Below, piece by piece: positions 62,759 to 64,000 of a stretch of 64,000 bases of DNA. Each line of letters opens with the position of its first letter. Position 1 is the stretch's first letter. This stretch comes from Chrysomallon squamiferum (lineage: Eukaryota; Mollusca; Gastropoda; Neomphalida; Peltospiridae): contig CM022672.1 of NCBI GenBank assembly GCA_012295275.1, positions 18,783,894 through 18,847,893 on the forward strand, in the 5' to 3' direction. The notes under the pieces are model-generated. The model saw nothing but the letters and a program-made list of their open reading frames with translations. It ran no database searches and had not been told where the DNA came from. Both the position numbers and the translations under genes were made by a program.

Positions 62759-64000
62759 TGATGTAAACATAGAGACTCTGGAAGGGGGACAGCCAGACAG
62801 AGAGATCAATAGATTTTCGAGTGTGTATGATTGATTTGTTTGTTTTTAAAATGCACAATTATAACTACAAAAGCCGAAAGTCAACATAATACAGAACCAG
62901 CAGAAAATCTGCACGAAACTGCAAAGTAAACAGACCTAAGATGATTTCAACAACAACAAAAAAAAAAAAAAAAAAAAAAAAAACATTTTATAGCTGCCAT
63001 GTTTGTAATATTTTAATATCTTAATATTTATAGGTGAATATTTCATTCGGGGGTATTGATAGTGCAACCTTTTTATAAGAATATCACTAAAAAGACAGCA
63101 GCTTTGATTTAATGTTCTTATCACGCTATCTCTCTGTCTCTTTAAAGCAATGTCAAAGGACACTGCACAAATCTTTTCGGGATAAACAATTACGTCTTCT
63201 TTGTGAGCCGCGTGATGTCACACTTTTTTTTACCTTTTCACTGCATGAATATCTGAAGTGCAGTTAATACAAATTTAGTTTTCCCATAGTTAACGCTTTT
63301 TATTTATTTTTTAATATTTTTATTTATTTTATTATTATTATTATTATTGTTGTTGTTGTTTTTGTTTTGGTTTTTTATTCATTTGTTTGTTTGGTTTGGT
63401 TGTTGTTGAGTTTTTTAAAATTTCTAATGCATTTAAAAATTCGTGAAAGATAAAATTTCTGACTAAGCCAAAGTCACGCTCTAAATATGGACCTGTTTTG
63501 TACCATAAAGTTTGAAAAGTGAGGATTATTGGGGGGTGTATGTGTCTTTGTCCTTGCTGATGTGCAAATGCTCCGCTAAAAGAAATCCCATACGAAAAAT
63601 AATATAAGATAAAAATTAAATCTTCAAAAAAAAAAGAAAAAAGAAAGGTTCTGTTTTACTCTGATTCGTTATAATTTTAATATTATTTCCAGAACAACGA
63701 AATTACATTTATAGGAATCAGAGACAGTAATTATTTTATTTCACTGAAGTATTTAATCTTCGATTTATGAAAACCCTGAACATAAAGCAAGCTTAGGCAC
63801 GCAGGCCTGTAGACAGTATAAAAGAATACACAACAGCACAGTCATTTTCAGAGAGGAAACTTGAAAGTTAACCCTCTGTTAAAATATATAAATACTAGAC
63901 TCAAATTGACAAAATACTCATACACAAATACATACAGACACCGGTATAATATTCAGTCTTTTCTTTTAATTTACATGACATTGCATACTAGTATAAAACT
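62759..64000. other. Gene-free stretch to window end
   Basis: A run of about 28 at 62957-62984, ATT/GTT at about 63331-63362. No gene or element is recognised. Confidence 0.5.

Noticed and set aside
62130-62858. 242-residue minus-strand open frame
   Set aside because: Read-through of the CATA array with non-homologous flanks. No start context or domain.

Overview
The window is nuclear DNA of an animal, most likely a mollusc and probably a cephalopod. It is very AT-rich and crowded with long microsatellites: (TATG)n, (GA)n, (ATT)n, (GATA)n and (CA)n. It carries at least four copies of a tRNA-headed SINE whose central and 3' parts match, from memory, the SINE core widespread in molluscs. No rRNA, intact tRNA, CRISPR array or bacterial-style operon is visible. 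Nearly all long open frames, such as the MYVC, IHTY, SLSL and IIII types, are read-through of simple repeats and are not genes. The phylum is inferred from repeat content and was not searched.

Only one protein-coding locus is convincing: an intron-poor gene of about 2 kb on the minus strand at 37644-39682. It resembles bacterial OpgH/MdoH, the GT2-family glucosyltransferase that makes the beta-glucan backbone of osmoregulated periplasmic glucans. It shows two N-terminal membrane segments, a GT-A domain with DGD, an LSHD-type acceptor motif, an RxxRW-type motif and a C-terminal membrane region. One frame change at about 38666 splits it into two overlapping frames. The cause could be a lost G (sequencing error or a real mutation) or a 38-nt GTAAG...AG micro-intron. 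An OpgH-like enzyme in an animal genome is the most interesting item here.

Layout. 0-14 kb: a 24-bp minisatellite, a TACAG/TATAG pentamer array, a second minisatellite, ATT, GA and TATG arrays, and a composite GATA field with a recurring unique spacer. 14-36 kb: TATG, GA, CA and CT arrays, a SINE, a decayed repeat field (23.2-24.4 kb), a combined direct and inverted duplication (28.6-29.6 kb), and a pogo/Tigger-like fragment. 36-40 kb: the end of a hAT-like element, then the OpgH-like gene. 40-56 kb: SINEs of two families, TATG arrays, a possible MITE and a second copy of the pogo-like module. 56-64 kb: a decayed MULE-like transposase remnant, the second copy of an ATT-tailed repeat, a badly mutated non-LTR retrotransposon (about 59.15-61.6 kb, minus strand) and a large CATA array.

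The window therefore reads as gene-poor intergenic (or intronic) DNA shaped by retroelement insertion and microsatellite growth, with one glycosyltransferase gene. I could run no searches. Family calls rest on recognising motifs by eye.
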